A DNA stretch of 64,000 nucleotides from CTSOIL-112 sp964293815 (lineage in GTDB: Bacteria; Pseudomonadota; Gammaproteobacteria; Burkholderiales; Burkholderiaceae), in NCBI GenBank assembly GCA_964293815.1, contig CAXYYC010000001.1, positions 247,503-311,502 of the forward strand, given 5' to 3'. Positions 33,660 to 46,277 of the stretch are shown here, piece by piece. A program made the translations under genes and the position numbers. Under the pieces are notes generated by a model. The model was not told where the DNA came from, searched no databases, and saw only the letters and a program-made list of their open reading frames with translations. The first letter of the stretch is position 1, and each line of letters begins with the position of its first letter.

Positions 33660-34352
33660 ATGGCAAAGATGAGCAAACGCGCTAAATTATTGGCGGAAAA
33701 AGTTGATCGCAACAAACTGTATGCGGCTGACGAAGCCTTCGCATTGGTTAAGGATTGTGCCAACGCAAAATTCACAGAATCCATTGACGTAGCCGTTCAA
33801 TTGGGCGTGGATCCTAAGAAATCAGACCAAACCGTTCGTGGTTCGGTGGTGTTGCCGGCAGGTACGGGTAAATCAGTGCGCGTAGCGGTATTTGCGCAAG
33901 GTGAAAAAGCCGAAATCGCTAAAGCAGCAGGCGCAGAAATCGTGGGTATGGAAGATTTGGCGGAGCAAGTCAAAGCCGGTAACATGGACTTTGACATTGT
34001 GATCGCAACCCCAGACGCCATGCGTGTGGTCGGTGCTTTGGGTCAAATCTTGGGTCCGCGTGGTTTGATGCCAAATCCAAAAGTCGGCACAGTAACGCCA
34101 GACGTTGAAACGGCTGTCAAAAATGCAAAAGCCGGTCAAGTGCAATTCCGTGTGGACAAAGCCGGTATCATTCACGCAACTTTGGGTCGCGCAACGTTTG
34201 AAGTCGATGCGCTGAAATCCAACTTGCAAGCATTGATCGCTGAATTGACCAAACTCAAACCTGCGTCAAGCAAAGGCGTTTACATTCGTAAAGTGGCCTT
34301 GTCTTCGACCATGGGTGTGGGCGTGCGTGTAGACAGCACAACGATTGCTTAA
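33660..34352 (+). CDS. rplA: 50S ribosomal protein L1
   Basis: 230 residues, one base after rplK, so translationally linked. The L1 signature DVAIATPD...GLMPNPKVGTVTPDVETAVKNAKAGQV is complete. L1 forms the stalk that releases E-site tRNA and also binds its own operon mRNA to limit synthesis of L11 and L1. Standard length. Confidence 0.98.
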   Translation: MAKMSKRAKLLAEKVDRNKLYAADEAFALVKDCANAKFTESIDVAVQLGVDPKKSDQTVRGSVVLPAGTGKSVRVAVFAQGEKAEIAKAAGAEIVGMEDLAEQVKAGNMDFDIVIATPDAMRVVGALGQILGPRGLMPNPKVGTVTPDVETAVKNAKAGQVQFRVDKAGIIHATLGRATFEVDALKSNLQALIAELTKLKPASSKGVYIRKVALSSTMGVGVRVDSTTIA

Positions 34353-34691
34353 TCGTTAAATATGTATGTAGCTCGTCGGCCACGCGATTGTGGTAGGCGA
34401 GCGATAAAGAGCTTTGGGTCGCTGTGATGGACGTTTTTTCACAGCGAGCTTTCAAAGACCGTTGGTGCGAGGATGGTTTTCGAGCCATCATTGCTTAATC
34501 AATTGATCGACATGTGTTCAACATGTGTTTCAAATAACCAACGCAGAATAGCGACCCCGAAAATGAATTGCCGTTGTTTGTCTGGTGTATCGACGAATAA
34601 CACAGTCGTTGAGGAAGTCGTTGGGTGTTGTGATTGATGTGCGTTGCGCATGAACCATGACTTTTCCTTGAAATGATGTAGGAGCTAACAA
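34353..34691 (+). promoter_or_regulatory. Leader region of rplJL with two stem-loops (L10-leader-like)
   Basis: 339 bp without a gene between rplA and rplJ. Two hairpins are clear: GCTCG...CCAC (34371-34383) with GTGG...CGAGC (34390-34402), and TCGCTGTGA (34419-34427) with TCACAGCGA (34439-34447), the latter extended by CTTTG/CAAAG. This is where L10 (with L12) represses its own translation in other bacteria, and a separate rplJ promoter is usual. The homology to known L10-binding kink-turn elements was not tested. Confidence 0.6.
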
Positions 34692-35189
34692 GTGGCATTA
34701 AATCTTGAAGATAAAAAAGCCGTCGTTGCCGAGGTAGCGCAATTGATCGAAAATGCGCAAACTATGGCTGTGGCTGAGTATCGTGGGATTAGCGTTGGCG
34801 CTCTGACAGCATTGCGTAAATCTGCTCGCGAAAACGGCGTACAAATCCGTGTGTTGAAAAATACATTGGCACGTCGCGCGGTAGCGGGTACTTCGTTTGA
34901 AGTTTTGGCTGACGAAATGGTCGGTCCATTGCTTTACAGCATCTCTGAAGATGCGGTAGCCGCAGCGAAAGTCCTGAACGACTTCGCCAAAACCAATGAC
35001 AAATTGGTTTTGAAAGCGGGTGCGTACAACGGTTCTAAGCTGGATACTGCGGGCGTTAAAGCCTTGGCAAGCATCCCAAGCCGCGAAGAATTGTTGTCGA
35101 AGTTGGCATACGTGATGAAAGCCCCTGTTTCCGGCATGGCGCGCGCATTGGCGGCCGTGGCAGAGCAGAAGCAATCAGAAGCAGCTTAA
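34692..35189 (+). CDS. rplJ: 50S ribosomal protein L10
   Basis: 165 residues from a GTG at 34692 with AGGAG 7 bases before it. LNLEDKKAVVAEVAQLIENAQTMAVAEYRGISVG is the N-terminal rRNA-binding domain and the C-terminal helix binds the L12 dimers of the stalk. It regulates its own leader. Followed by rplL after 69 bp. Confidence 0.97.
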   Translation: MALNLEDKKAVVAEVAQLIENAQTMAVAEYRGISVGALTALRKSARENGVQIRVLKNTLARRAVAGTSFEVLADEMVGPLLYSISEDAVAAAKVLNDFAKTNDKLVLKAGAYNGSKLDTAGVKALASIPSREELLSKLAYVMKAPVSGMARALAAVAEQKQSEAA

Positions 35190-35258
35190 TCTCATTTTTA
35201 ACTGATGTTGGGTTATTGAACTATATTCAAGCAACCTGAAAATTTTGGAGCAATACAA

Positions 35259-35633
35259 ATGGCAATTACTAAAGACGATATCTTGGAAGCCGTAGCGGCG
35301 ATGTCGGTAATGGACTTGAACGACTTGGTTAAAGCGTTCGAAGAAAAATTCGGTGTATCTGCAGCAGCAGTAGCAGTTGCAGCAGGTCCAGCAGCTGGCG
35401 GTGCAGCAGCAGCTGAAGAAAAAACTGAATTCGACGTCATCTTGACTGAAGCAGGCGCGAACAAAGTATCTGTGATTAAAGCAGTTCGTGAATTGACTGG
35501 CTTGGGCTTGAAAGAAGCCAAAGACACAGTTGACGGCGCACCTAAAGCAGTTAAAGAAGGCGTGTCTAAAGCTGAAGCTGAAGAAGCTAAGAAAAAATTG
35601 GAAGAAGCTGGCGCGAAAGCCGAACTCAAATAA
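35259..35633 (+). CDS. rplL: 50S ribosomal protein L7/L12
   Basis: 124 residues, the standard length: dimerisation helix (KDDILEAVAAMSVMDLNDLVKAFEEKFG), Ala-rich hinge and the factor-binding C-terminal domain (EKTEFDVILTEAGANKVSVIKAVRELTGLGLKEAKDTVDGAPK). The flexible stalk recruits elongation and initiation factors. Codon use is strongly biased, as in neighbouring ribosomal genes. An attenuator follows before rpoB. Confidence 0.98.
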   Translation: MAITKDDILEAVAAMSVMDLNDLVKAFEEKFGVSAAAVAVAAGPAAGGAAAAEEKTEFDVILTEAGANKVSVIKAVRELTGLGLKEAKDTVDGAPKAVKEGVSKAEAEEAKKKLEEAGAKAELK

Positions 35634-35654
35634 TTGGGTGCTTTTTCGAGGTGG

Positions 35655-35682
35655 GGCTGACGTTTTCGGACGTCGGCCTTTT
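35655..35682 (+). terminator. rplL-rpoB attenuator/terminator
   Basis: GGCTGACGT (35655-35663) pairs with ACGTCGGCC (35670-35678; one G-T pair) around TTTCGG, followed by TTTT. The position matches the partial terminator that sets the ratio of ribosomal protein to RNA polymerase mRNA in E. coli. Confidence 0.8.
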
Positions 35683-36118
35683 CCCGTCTTATAGTCACCG
35701 CTAATATGTGGTCCGTGTGGTGATGAATGGGAGCTGTTTGGAAGTGACCACAAAGTGCTTACACACTGTTTGTAACGTGATGGGTAGAAACCAAAACAGA
35801 GTTGATTGATTGCGTTAAGTTGTTGGTTTGATTCAAATGCAATGAGTGAATTTCGTTTTGTTTTCTTTTTAAAGACGAGAAAATAAATTTGGTCGGGTAT
35901 TGTTCGAGTCCGACAGTTTGGGTACTTTCGGCGTGCGTTGTGATGATGGCGCGTTGTGGCTCAAGTTGACAGTGAGTACTGCGCTTGCCACATGAATGTG
36001 TTCAGACTGTGCTTGGATGATATTGTCCGCCAGCGACCGGTAGTGGCCGGTCACCAAATTCAATAAGTCTTTAATTTTCTTTGTTTATTCCGATAAACCC
36101 TCTGTCTTGGAGTGCTTC
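35683..36118 (+). other. Intergenic region rplL-rpoB
   Basis: About 436 bp without a credible gene. It is the expected place for an rpoB promoter or RNase III processing site. I saw no convincing promoter hexamers or additional hairpin. Confidence 0.5.
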
Positions 36119-39100
36119 ATGGCAAAAACTCAGTCTTACTCATTTACTGAGAAAAAACGCATTCGTAAAAGTTTCGCCAAGCGCGAAGTCGTTCAGCAAG
36201 TGCCTTATCTGCTGGAAACCCAGTTACATTCGTATTATGAATTTTTACAAGCCGACGTTGATCCGATGCAACGCCGCAATATCGGTCTGCAAGCTGCTTT
36301 CACCTCGATTTTCCCGATCGTGTCACACAATGAAATGGCACGTTTGGAGTTCGTGAGCTATCACCTTGCGCCGCCGGTGTTTGATGTTAAAGAATGTCAA
36401 CAACGTGGTTTGACCTTCTGTTCGGCCTTGCGCGCGAAAGTACGCTTGGTGTTGATGGACAAAGAAGCGTCCAAACCAACCGTAAAAGAAGTGAAAGAGC
36501 AGGAAGTCTACATGGGCGAATTGCCGCTGATGACCAATACCGGCTCGTTCGTGATCAACGGTACCGAGCGTGTGATTGTGTCGCAGTTGCACCGCTCGCC
36601 GGGTGTGTTTTTCGAACACGATAAAGGCAAAACCCACAGTTCGGGTAAATTGTTGTTCTCTGCGCGCATTATTCCATACCGTGGTTCATGGTTGGATTTT
36701 GAGTTTGACCCGAAAGATGTGTTGTACTTCCGCGTCGATCGTCGCCGTAAAATGCCTGTGACCATTTTGCTCAAATCCATCGGTATGACGCCAGAGCAGA
36801 TTTTGAGCACGTTCTTTGAGTTCACCGAGGTGACCTTGGTGAAAGAGGGTGGCTACATTCCGGTCAATACCGAGCGTCTGCGCGGTGAAGTGGCGCGTTT
36901 TGACATCGTTGATAAAGACGGCAAAGTCTTGGTTGCGCGCGATAAACGCATTACTGGTAAGCACATTCGTGATATCGAAAAAGCGGGCTTGCAGGAAATT
37001 CATGTACCCGAAGACTACTTGCTCGGCTTGGTCTTGGCGAAAAACGTGATCGATACCGATACCGGTGAAGTGATTGCGAAAGCCAATGACGAATTGACCG
37101 AAGAGTCATTGCGCAAATTGCGCGATGCGGGCATCAAGCGCGTGGAAGTGCTGTACACCAACGAGTTGGATCACGGCGCGTACATTTCCAGCGCCTTGCG
37201 TCTGGACGAAACCGCTGATCAAAACGCCGCACGCATTGCGATTTACCGCATGATGCGCCCAGGCGAACCGCCAACCGATGAGGCCGTCGAAGCCTTGTTC
37301 AACCGCTTGTTCTACTCTGAAGACGCGTATGATTTGTCGCGCGTGGGTCGTATGAAATTCAACCGTCGTTTGAGCCGCGATAGCGATGAAGGCTCAATGG
37401 TGTTGGACAACGACGACATCCTCGACGTGGTGAAAACACTGGTTGATCTGCGCAATGGTATTGGCGAGGTCGATGATATTGACCACTTGGGTAATCGTCG
37501 CGTGCGTTGCGTTGGCGAATTGACCGAAAATCAATTCCGTTCTGGCTTGGCGCGTGTTGAGCGTGCGGTCAAAGAGCGTTTGGCGCAAGCTGAATCCGAA
37601 GGTCTGTTGCCGCATGATTTGATTAACTCAAAACCGATCTCATCAGCGATCAAAGAGTTTTTCGGCTCCAGCCAATTGTCTCAATTTATGGATCAAACCA
37701 ATCCGCTGTCGGAAATTACGCACAAACGTCGCGTATCTGCACTCGGCCCAGGCGGTTTGACGCGCGAACGCGCAGGCTTCGAAGTCCGCGACGTACACCC
37801 GACGCATTACGGTCGCGTGTGTCCGATTGAAACGCCGGAGGGTCCAAACATTGGTTTGATTAACTCAATGGCGATTTATGCGCGTTTGAACGAATACGGC
37901 TTCCTCGAAACGCCGTATCGCCGCGTGGAAAACTTGAAAGTCACTGACCAAATCGATTATTTGTCGGCGATTGAGGAAGGCAAATACGTCATTGCACAGG
38001 CAAACGCTGAAGTCGATGACAAAGGCAAACTGATCGGTGAATTGGTCTCCGCGCGTGAAGCGGGTGAGTCTATGCTCGTGTCGCCAGAACGTGTGCAGTA
38101 TATGGACGTTGCGCCATCACAGATCGTATCGGTTGCGGCGTCGTTGATTCCGTTCCTTGAGCACGATGACGCGAACCGCGCATTGATGGGCTCAAACATG
38201 CAACGTCAAGCCGTTCCATGTCTGCGTGCTGAAAAAGCCGTGGTCGGTACGGGCATTGAGCGCACCGTAGCGGTCGACTCGGGTACGGCGGTGCAAGCCT
38301 TGCGTGGCGGCGTGGTCGATCACATCGAAGCGAACCGCATTGTGATTCGCGTGAACGACAACGAAACCGTCGCTGGTGAAGTCGGTGTGGATATTTACAA
38401 CCTTATCAAATACACCCGCTCGAACCAAAATACCAATATCAACCAACGTCCGATTGTGAAAAAAGGCGACGTGGTGGCGCGTGGCGACGTGATTGCCGAC
38501 GGCGCATCGACTGACTTGGGCGAATTGGCGCTGGGTCAAAACATGATGGTTGCGTTCATGCCGTGGAACGGCTACAACTTCGAGGACTCGATTTTGATCT
38601 CCGAAAAAGTCGTGGCCGATGATCGTTACACCTCAATTCACATTGAAGAGTTGAGCGTCGTGGCGCGTGATACCAAGCTGGGCGCGGAAGAAATTACCCG
38701 CGATATTTCCAACTTGGCCGAATCGCAACTGACCCGTTTGGACGACTCAGGCATCATCCACATCGGCGCGGAAGTCAAATCCGGCGACGTATTGGTCGGT
38801 AAAGTCACGCCAAAAGGCGAAACCCAACTCACGCCGGAAGAAAAACTCCTGCGTGCGATTTTCGGTGAAAAAGCCTCTGATGTGAAAGACACCTCGCTGC
38901 GCGTACCGGGCGGTATGGTCGGCACGGTGATTGACGTACAAGTGTTTACGCGCGAAGGCACGACCCGTGACGCGCGTGCGCAATCGATCATTGATGACGA
39001 ATTGAACCGCTATCGCCATGACCTCGAAGACCAAATGCGCATCGTGGCGCGTGACGCGTTCAGCCGTTTGGAAAAAAATCTGATTGGCAAAGTCGCCAAT

Positions 39101-40243
39101 GGCGGCCCGAACAAGCTCGCCAAAGGCGCGAAAATCACCAAAGAATACTTGGAAGAATTCGCCGATCACTACAAATGGTTTGACATTCGTTTGGCCGATG
39201 ACGCTGCTGCTGCCGATATGGAAGCGGTGCGCGAAGCATTGGATCAAAAACGTGCGCAGTTCAACAACGCATTCGAAGAAAAACGCAAAAAACTCACGCA
39301 AGGCGATGATTTGCCAGCTGGCGTGATTAAGATGGTCAAAGTCTATTTGGCTGTGAAGCGTCGTCTGCAACCCGGTGACAAAATGGCGGGTCGCCACGGT
39401 AACAAAGGTGTCGTGTCATTGATTGTACCGGTCGAAGACATGCCGCACATGGCCGATGGCACGCCGGTGGACATCGTGTTGAACCCGCTGGGCGTACCAT
39501 CGCGTATGAACGTGGGTCAGATTCTCGAAGTGCATTTGGGCTGGGCGGCAAAAGGTCTGGGCTGGCGCATTGACGAGATGATGAAGCAACAGGCGAAAGT
39601 GGAAGAATTGCGCAAATTCTTGGAGCAAATTTACAACGGTTCGGGTCAAAAAGAAGACATCAAAGGCATGTCAGACGCTGAATTGCTCGAATTGGCGCAC
39701 AACCTGAAAAACGGTGTACCGTTCGCCACACCGGTATTTGACGGCGCGGCAGAAAAAGAAATTCACCGCATGCTCGATTTGGCCTTCCCGGACAACGATG
39801 CGAAAACCGAATTGCTTGGCTTTAACAACAGCAAAACGCAAATGCAATTGTACGATGGTCGCACCGGCGATCCGTTCGAGCGCAAAGTGACCGTAGGCTA
39901 TATGCACATCCTGAAACTGCACCACTTGGTCGATGACAAGATGCACGCGCGTTCAACCGGTCCATACAGCTTGGTGACGCAGCAACCTCTGGGCGGTAAA
40001 GCGCAGTTCGGTGGTCAGCGTTTCGGTGAGATGGAGGTCTGGGCACTGGAAGCATACGGCGCGTCATACATTTTGCAAGAGATGTTGACTGTGAAGTCCG
40101 ATGACATCAATGGCCGTACGAAGATGTACGACAACATTGTCAAAGGCGAACACGAGATCGACGCCAGCATGCCGGAATCCTTCAACGTATTGGTCAAAGA
40201 AATCCGTTCACTGGGCGTGGACATGGATTTGGACACTAACTAA
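36119..40243 (+). CDS. rpoB: DNA-directed RNA polymerase subunit beta
   Basis: 1374 residues from the ATG at 36119 (TTGGAG 6 bases upstream; the earlier in-frame TTG is the ribosome site itself). The rifampicin region reads FFGSSQLSQFMDQTNPLSEITHKRRVSALGPGGL, the fork and catalytic segments VRDVHPTHYGRVCPIETPEGPNIGLINS and GYNFEDSILIS follow, and the C-terminal clamp contact KPGDKMAGRHGNKGV is intact. No rifampicin-resistance substitution at the classic SQLSQF or DQTNPL or HKRR positions is apparent. Operon with rpoC. Confidence 0.99.
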   Translation: MAKTQSYSFTEKKRIRKSFAKREVVQQVPYLLETQLHSYYEFLQADVDPMQRRNIGLQAAFTSIFPIVSHNEMARLEFVSYHLAPPVFDVKECQQRGLTFCSALRAKVRLVLMDKEASKPTVKEVKEQEVYMGELPLMTNTGSFVINGTERVIVSQLHRSPGVFFEHDKGKTHSSGKLLFSARIIPYRGSWLDFEFDPKDVLYFRVDRRRKMPVTILLKSIGMTPEQILSTFFEFTEVTLVKEGGYIPVNTERLRGEVARFDIVDKDGKVLVARDKRITGKHIRDIEKAGLQEIHVPEDYLLGLVLAKNVIDTDTGEVIAKANDELTEESLRKLRDAGIKRVEVLYTNELDHGAYISSALRLDETADQNAARIAIYRMMRPGEPPTDEAVEALFNRLFYSEDAYDLSRVGRMKFNRRLSRDSDEGSMVLDNDDILDVVKTLVDLRNGIGEVDDIDHLGNRRVRCVGELTENQFRSGLARVERAVKERLAQAESEGLLPHDLINSKPISSAIKEFFGSSQLSQFMDQTNPLSEITHKRRVSALGPGGLTRERAGFEVRDVHPTHYGRVCPIETPEGPNIGLINSMAIYARLNEYGFLETPYRRVENLKVTDQIDYLSAIEEGKYVIAQANAEVDDKGKLIGELVSAREAGESMLVSPERVQYMDVAPSQIVSVAASLIPFLEHDDANRALMGSNMQRQAVPCLRAEKAVVGTGIERTVAVDSGTAVQALRGGVVDHIEANRIVIRVNDNETVAGEVGVDIYNLIKYTRSNQNTNINQRPIVKKGDVVARGDVIADGASTDLGELALGQNMMVAFMPWNGYNFEDSILISEKVVADDRYTSIHIEELSVVARDTKLGAEEITRDISNLAESQLTRLDDSGIIHIGAEVKSGDVLVGKVTPKGETQLTPEEKLLRAIFGEKASDVKDTSLRVPGGMVGTVIDVQVFTREGTTRDARAQSIIDDELNRYRHDLEDQMRIVARDAFSRLEKNLIGKVANGGPNKLAKGAKITKEYLEEFADHYKWFDIRLADDAAAADMEAVREALDQKRAQFNNAFEEKRKKLTQGDDLPAGVIKMVKVYLAVKRRLQPGDKMAGRHGNKGVVSLIVPVEDMPHMADGTPVDIVLNPLGVPSRMNVGQILEVHLGWAAKGLGWRIDEMMKQQAKVEELRKFLEQIYNGSGQKEDIKGMSDAELLELAHNLKNGVPFATPVFDGAAEKEIHRMLDLAFPDNDAKTELLGFNNSKTQMQLYDGRTGDPFERKVTVGYMHILKLHHLVDDKMHARSTGPYSLVTQQPLGGKAQFGGQRFGEMEVWALEAYGASYILQEMLTVKSDDINGRTKMYDNIVKGEHEIDASMPESFNVLVKEIRSLGVDMDLDTN

Positions 40244-40259
40244 TTTAGGAGCTTGAACT

Positions 40260-44498
<4,239 letters not shown>

Positions 44499-44522
44499 GT
44501 ACCAACTTAAGCGTTAATCCGC

Positions 44523-44560
44523 AAAAACCCTCTGTATTTTATGATGCAGGGGGTTTTTTT
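44523..44560 (+). terminator. Terminator of the rpo operon
   Basis: AAAAACCCTCTG (44523-44534) pairs with CAGGGGGTTTTT (from 44547) with one G-T pair, followed by a T-run. Confidence 0.92.
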
Positions 44561-44622
44561 ATGGTGCAAAATCGCTATAATATGCGCTTTCCTTTCCTTT
44601 GCTTTTTTGAAAATAAATCATA

Positions 44623-45333
44623 ATGAATTCAACAGTACACGACATGAACGCTGAGCCAACAATTGGCGATGAAACGCACGCAGCAGACGACTCAACAGAG
44701 GCAGAAAACAGTCAATCAAGCAAAAAATACACCGGACCAAAGAGCAAACGCGGCGAACGCCGCATTCAAATTTTGCAAACCTTGGCGGAAATTTTAGAGC
44801 AGCCGAACGCCGAAAAAATCACCACTGCTGGTTTGGCCAAACGCTTGGATATTTCCGAAGCCGCGCTGTACCGCCATTTCGCCAGCAAGGCACAAATGTT
44901 TGAAGGTTTGATTGAGTTTATCGAAACCAGCTTGCTCGGCTTGCTCAATCAAATTGCCCTGAGCGACGCCTCGGCAGTCACCAAATTGCAAAAATCCATC
45001 CACATCATGTTGGTATTTTCACAAAAAAACTCGGGCATGGCGCGGGTATTGATCGGCGATGTGCTGCAAAATGAACACGAGCGTTTGCAACAGCGCGTGA
45101 CCCAACTGATCGAACGCCTGCAAGCCTCGCTCAAGCAATTGCTGCGCAACATAGCGATGGAAACCGGCTGGATGCCGCCGGTGGATGTCGGTGTGTACAG
45201 CGAATTTTGGATGAGCTGGATTGTTGGGCGCTGGCACAGCTACGTGCGCAGCGGCTTTAAAAATGCACCGACGCAGGGTTTGGAGCAGACTTGGGCGGCG
45301 GTGGGGATGAACGATTTACGCCAAGCACATTGA
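44623..45333 (+). CDS. slmA: Nucleoid occlusion factor SlmA (TetR-like)
   Basis: 236 residues with a 40-residue acidic, Ser/Thr-rich N-terminal extension that is not found in E. coli SlmA. The HTH region (RGERRIQILQTLAEILEQ, ITTAGLAKRLDISEAALYRHFASK) is the SlmA version of TetR binding. In other bacteria SlmA binds SBS sites and blocks FtsZ polymerisation over the nucleoid. A TATAAT at 44576-44581 may be its -10. It is followed by cmk after 11 bp, probably as one operon. Confidence 0.9.
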   Translation: MNSTVHDMNAEPTIGDETHAADDSTEAENSQSSKKYTGPKSKRGERRIQILQTLAEILEQPNAEKITTAGLAKRLDISEAALYRHFASKAQMFEGLIEFIETSLLGLLNQIALSDASAVTKLQKSIHIMLVFSQKNSGMARVLIGDVLQNEHERLQQRVTQLIERLQASLKQLLRNIAMETGWMPPVDVGVYSEFWMSWIVGRWHSYVRSGFKNAPTQGLEQTWAAVGMNDLRQAH

Positions 45334-45344
45334 TAAGGACAGAC

Positions 45345-46049
45345 ATGAATACGCCAACAAAAGTGCCCGTGATCGCGATTGACGGGCCGACCGCATCAGG
45401 CAAAGGCGCGGTGGCGCAGGCCGTCGCGCGCGAGCTGGGTTTTCACTATTTGGACAGCGGCGCTTTGTACCGTTTGGTCGCCTTGCTGGCTTTACGTGCG
45501 GGTTGGACGGCGGAAACGGTGCTGGATGTCGCGCACGAGCAACAGTTGGCCGCATGGGCGAGCGCATTGGATGCGTGCTTTTTGGGTGAGGCCATTTTGC
45601 TCAATGGCGAAGATGTGAGCCAAGCGATTCGGCAGGAAGCCGCCGGCAATATGGCCTCGAAAATCGCGACGGTGGGCGCTTTGCGCCAAGCGTTGCTGCA
45701 ACGTCAACGTGACTTTGCGCAAGCGCCGGGCTTGGTCGCGGATGGGCGCGATATGGCCAGCGTGGTCTTCCCCGATGCGGTGGCGAAGATCTTTTTGACC
45801 GCGGATGCGCAAATTCGTGCAGAGCGTCGTTATAAACAATTGATTGACAAGGGTTTTTCTGCTAACATGACAGACCTTGTGGTTGATTTGCAGGCGCGTG
45901 ATGCGCGCGATATGGCACGAGCCTTCGCGCCGCTTAAACCAGTCGCTGATGCCTATGTGCTCGATACCTCGCACATGAGCTTGGTTCAGGCGATTCAGAC
46001 GGTGATTGCGCAGTATCGCACAGCATCAACAGCACACCATCAGGCATAA
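45345..46049 (+). CDS. cmk: Cytidylate kinase
   Basis: 234 residues from the ATG at 45345 (AAGGA upstream). The P-loop is DGPTASGKGAV, followed by HYLDSGALYRLVALLAL (nucleotide-binding) and the LID with ADGRDMASVVFPDAVAKIFLTADAQIRAERRYKQL. It phosphorylates CMP/dCMP for nucleotide supply. Positioned before rpsA, as in many proteobacteria. Confidence 0.97.
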   Translation: MNTPTKVPVIAIDGPTASGKGAVAQAVARELGFHYLDSGALYRLVALLALRAGWTAETVLDVAHEQQLAAWASALDACFLGEAILLNGEDVSQAIRQEAAGNMASKIATVGALRQALLQRQRDFAQAPGLVADGRDMASVVFPDAVAKIFLTADAQIRAERRYKQLIDKGFSANMTDLVVDLQARDARDMARAFAPLKPVADAYVLDTSHMSLVQAIQTVIAQYRTASTAHHQA

Positions 46050-46054
46050 AGAAT

Positions 46055-46222
46055 ATGCGCCGACGCAACGGTGAACATTTAGATGAATATTTAGATGAAT
46101 ATTTAGATGAATATTTAGATGAATATTTAGATGAATATTTAGATGAACATGGATGCGGCGGGGCGTTGTGGGGAATGCGTCAGCATTCTATTTGTATCAA
46201 CTCCAGTGTTTCTGGGTCGTAG
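46055..46222 (+). CDS. Possible leader peptide with YLDE repeats (doubtful)
   Basis: An ATG at 46055 opens 55 codons: MRRRNGE, then HLDE, five YLDE units, a His, and a short Cys-containing tail (HGCGGALWGMRQHSICINSS) to a TAG at 46220. The frame exists because each 12-bp repeat unit is exactly four codons. No good ribosome site precedes it (AAAGAAT only), so translation is uncertain. It could be a leader peptide of rpsA or a chance frame in the repeat. Confidence 0.25.
   Translation: MRRRNGEHLDEYLDEYLDEYLDEYLDEYLDEHGCGGALWGMRQHSICINSSVSGS
46077..46148. repeat. Six-copy 12-bp tandem repeat in the rpsA leader
   Basis: ATTTAGATGAAT repeated five times from 46077 plus a sixth copy ending in GAAC (46137-46148). 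All copies are identical except the last base. Between cmk and rpsA. A 12-bp period keeps reading frame, so copy-number change would not shift frames. Confidence 0.97.
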
Positions 46223-46277
46223 TCGGACATGTCGTCGGACGCTCAGGGGCTCTGTGTAACTTTAAGTGAATTTATCA

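Larger units (their letters stand above)
46050..46277 (+). other. cmk-rpsA intergenic region / rpsA leader
   Basis: 228 bp holding a 12-bp tandem repeat (46077-46148) and a possible leader frame (46055-46222). The rpsA start has no ribosome site, as is usual for S1, and the area is the natural place for S1 autoregulation. A direct repeat of GTCGGAC occurs at 46224-46240. Confidence 0.75.

Noticed and set aside
46077..46148. CRISPR-like repeat
   Set aside because: Units are contiguous 12-mers without spacers and there are no cas genes.
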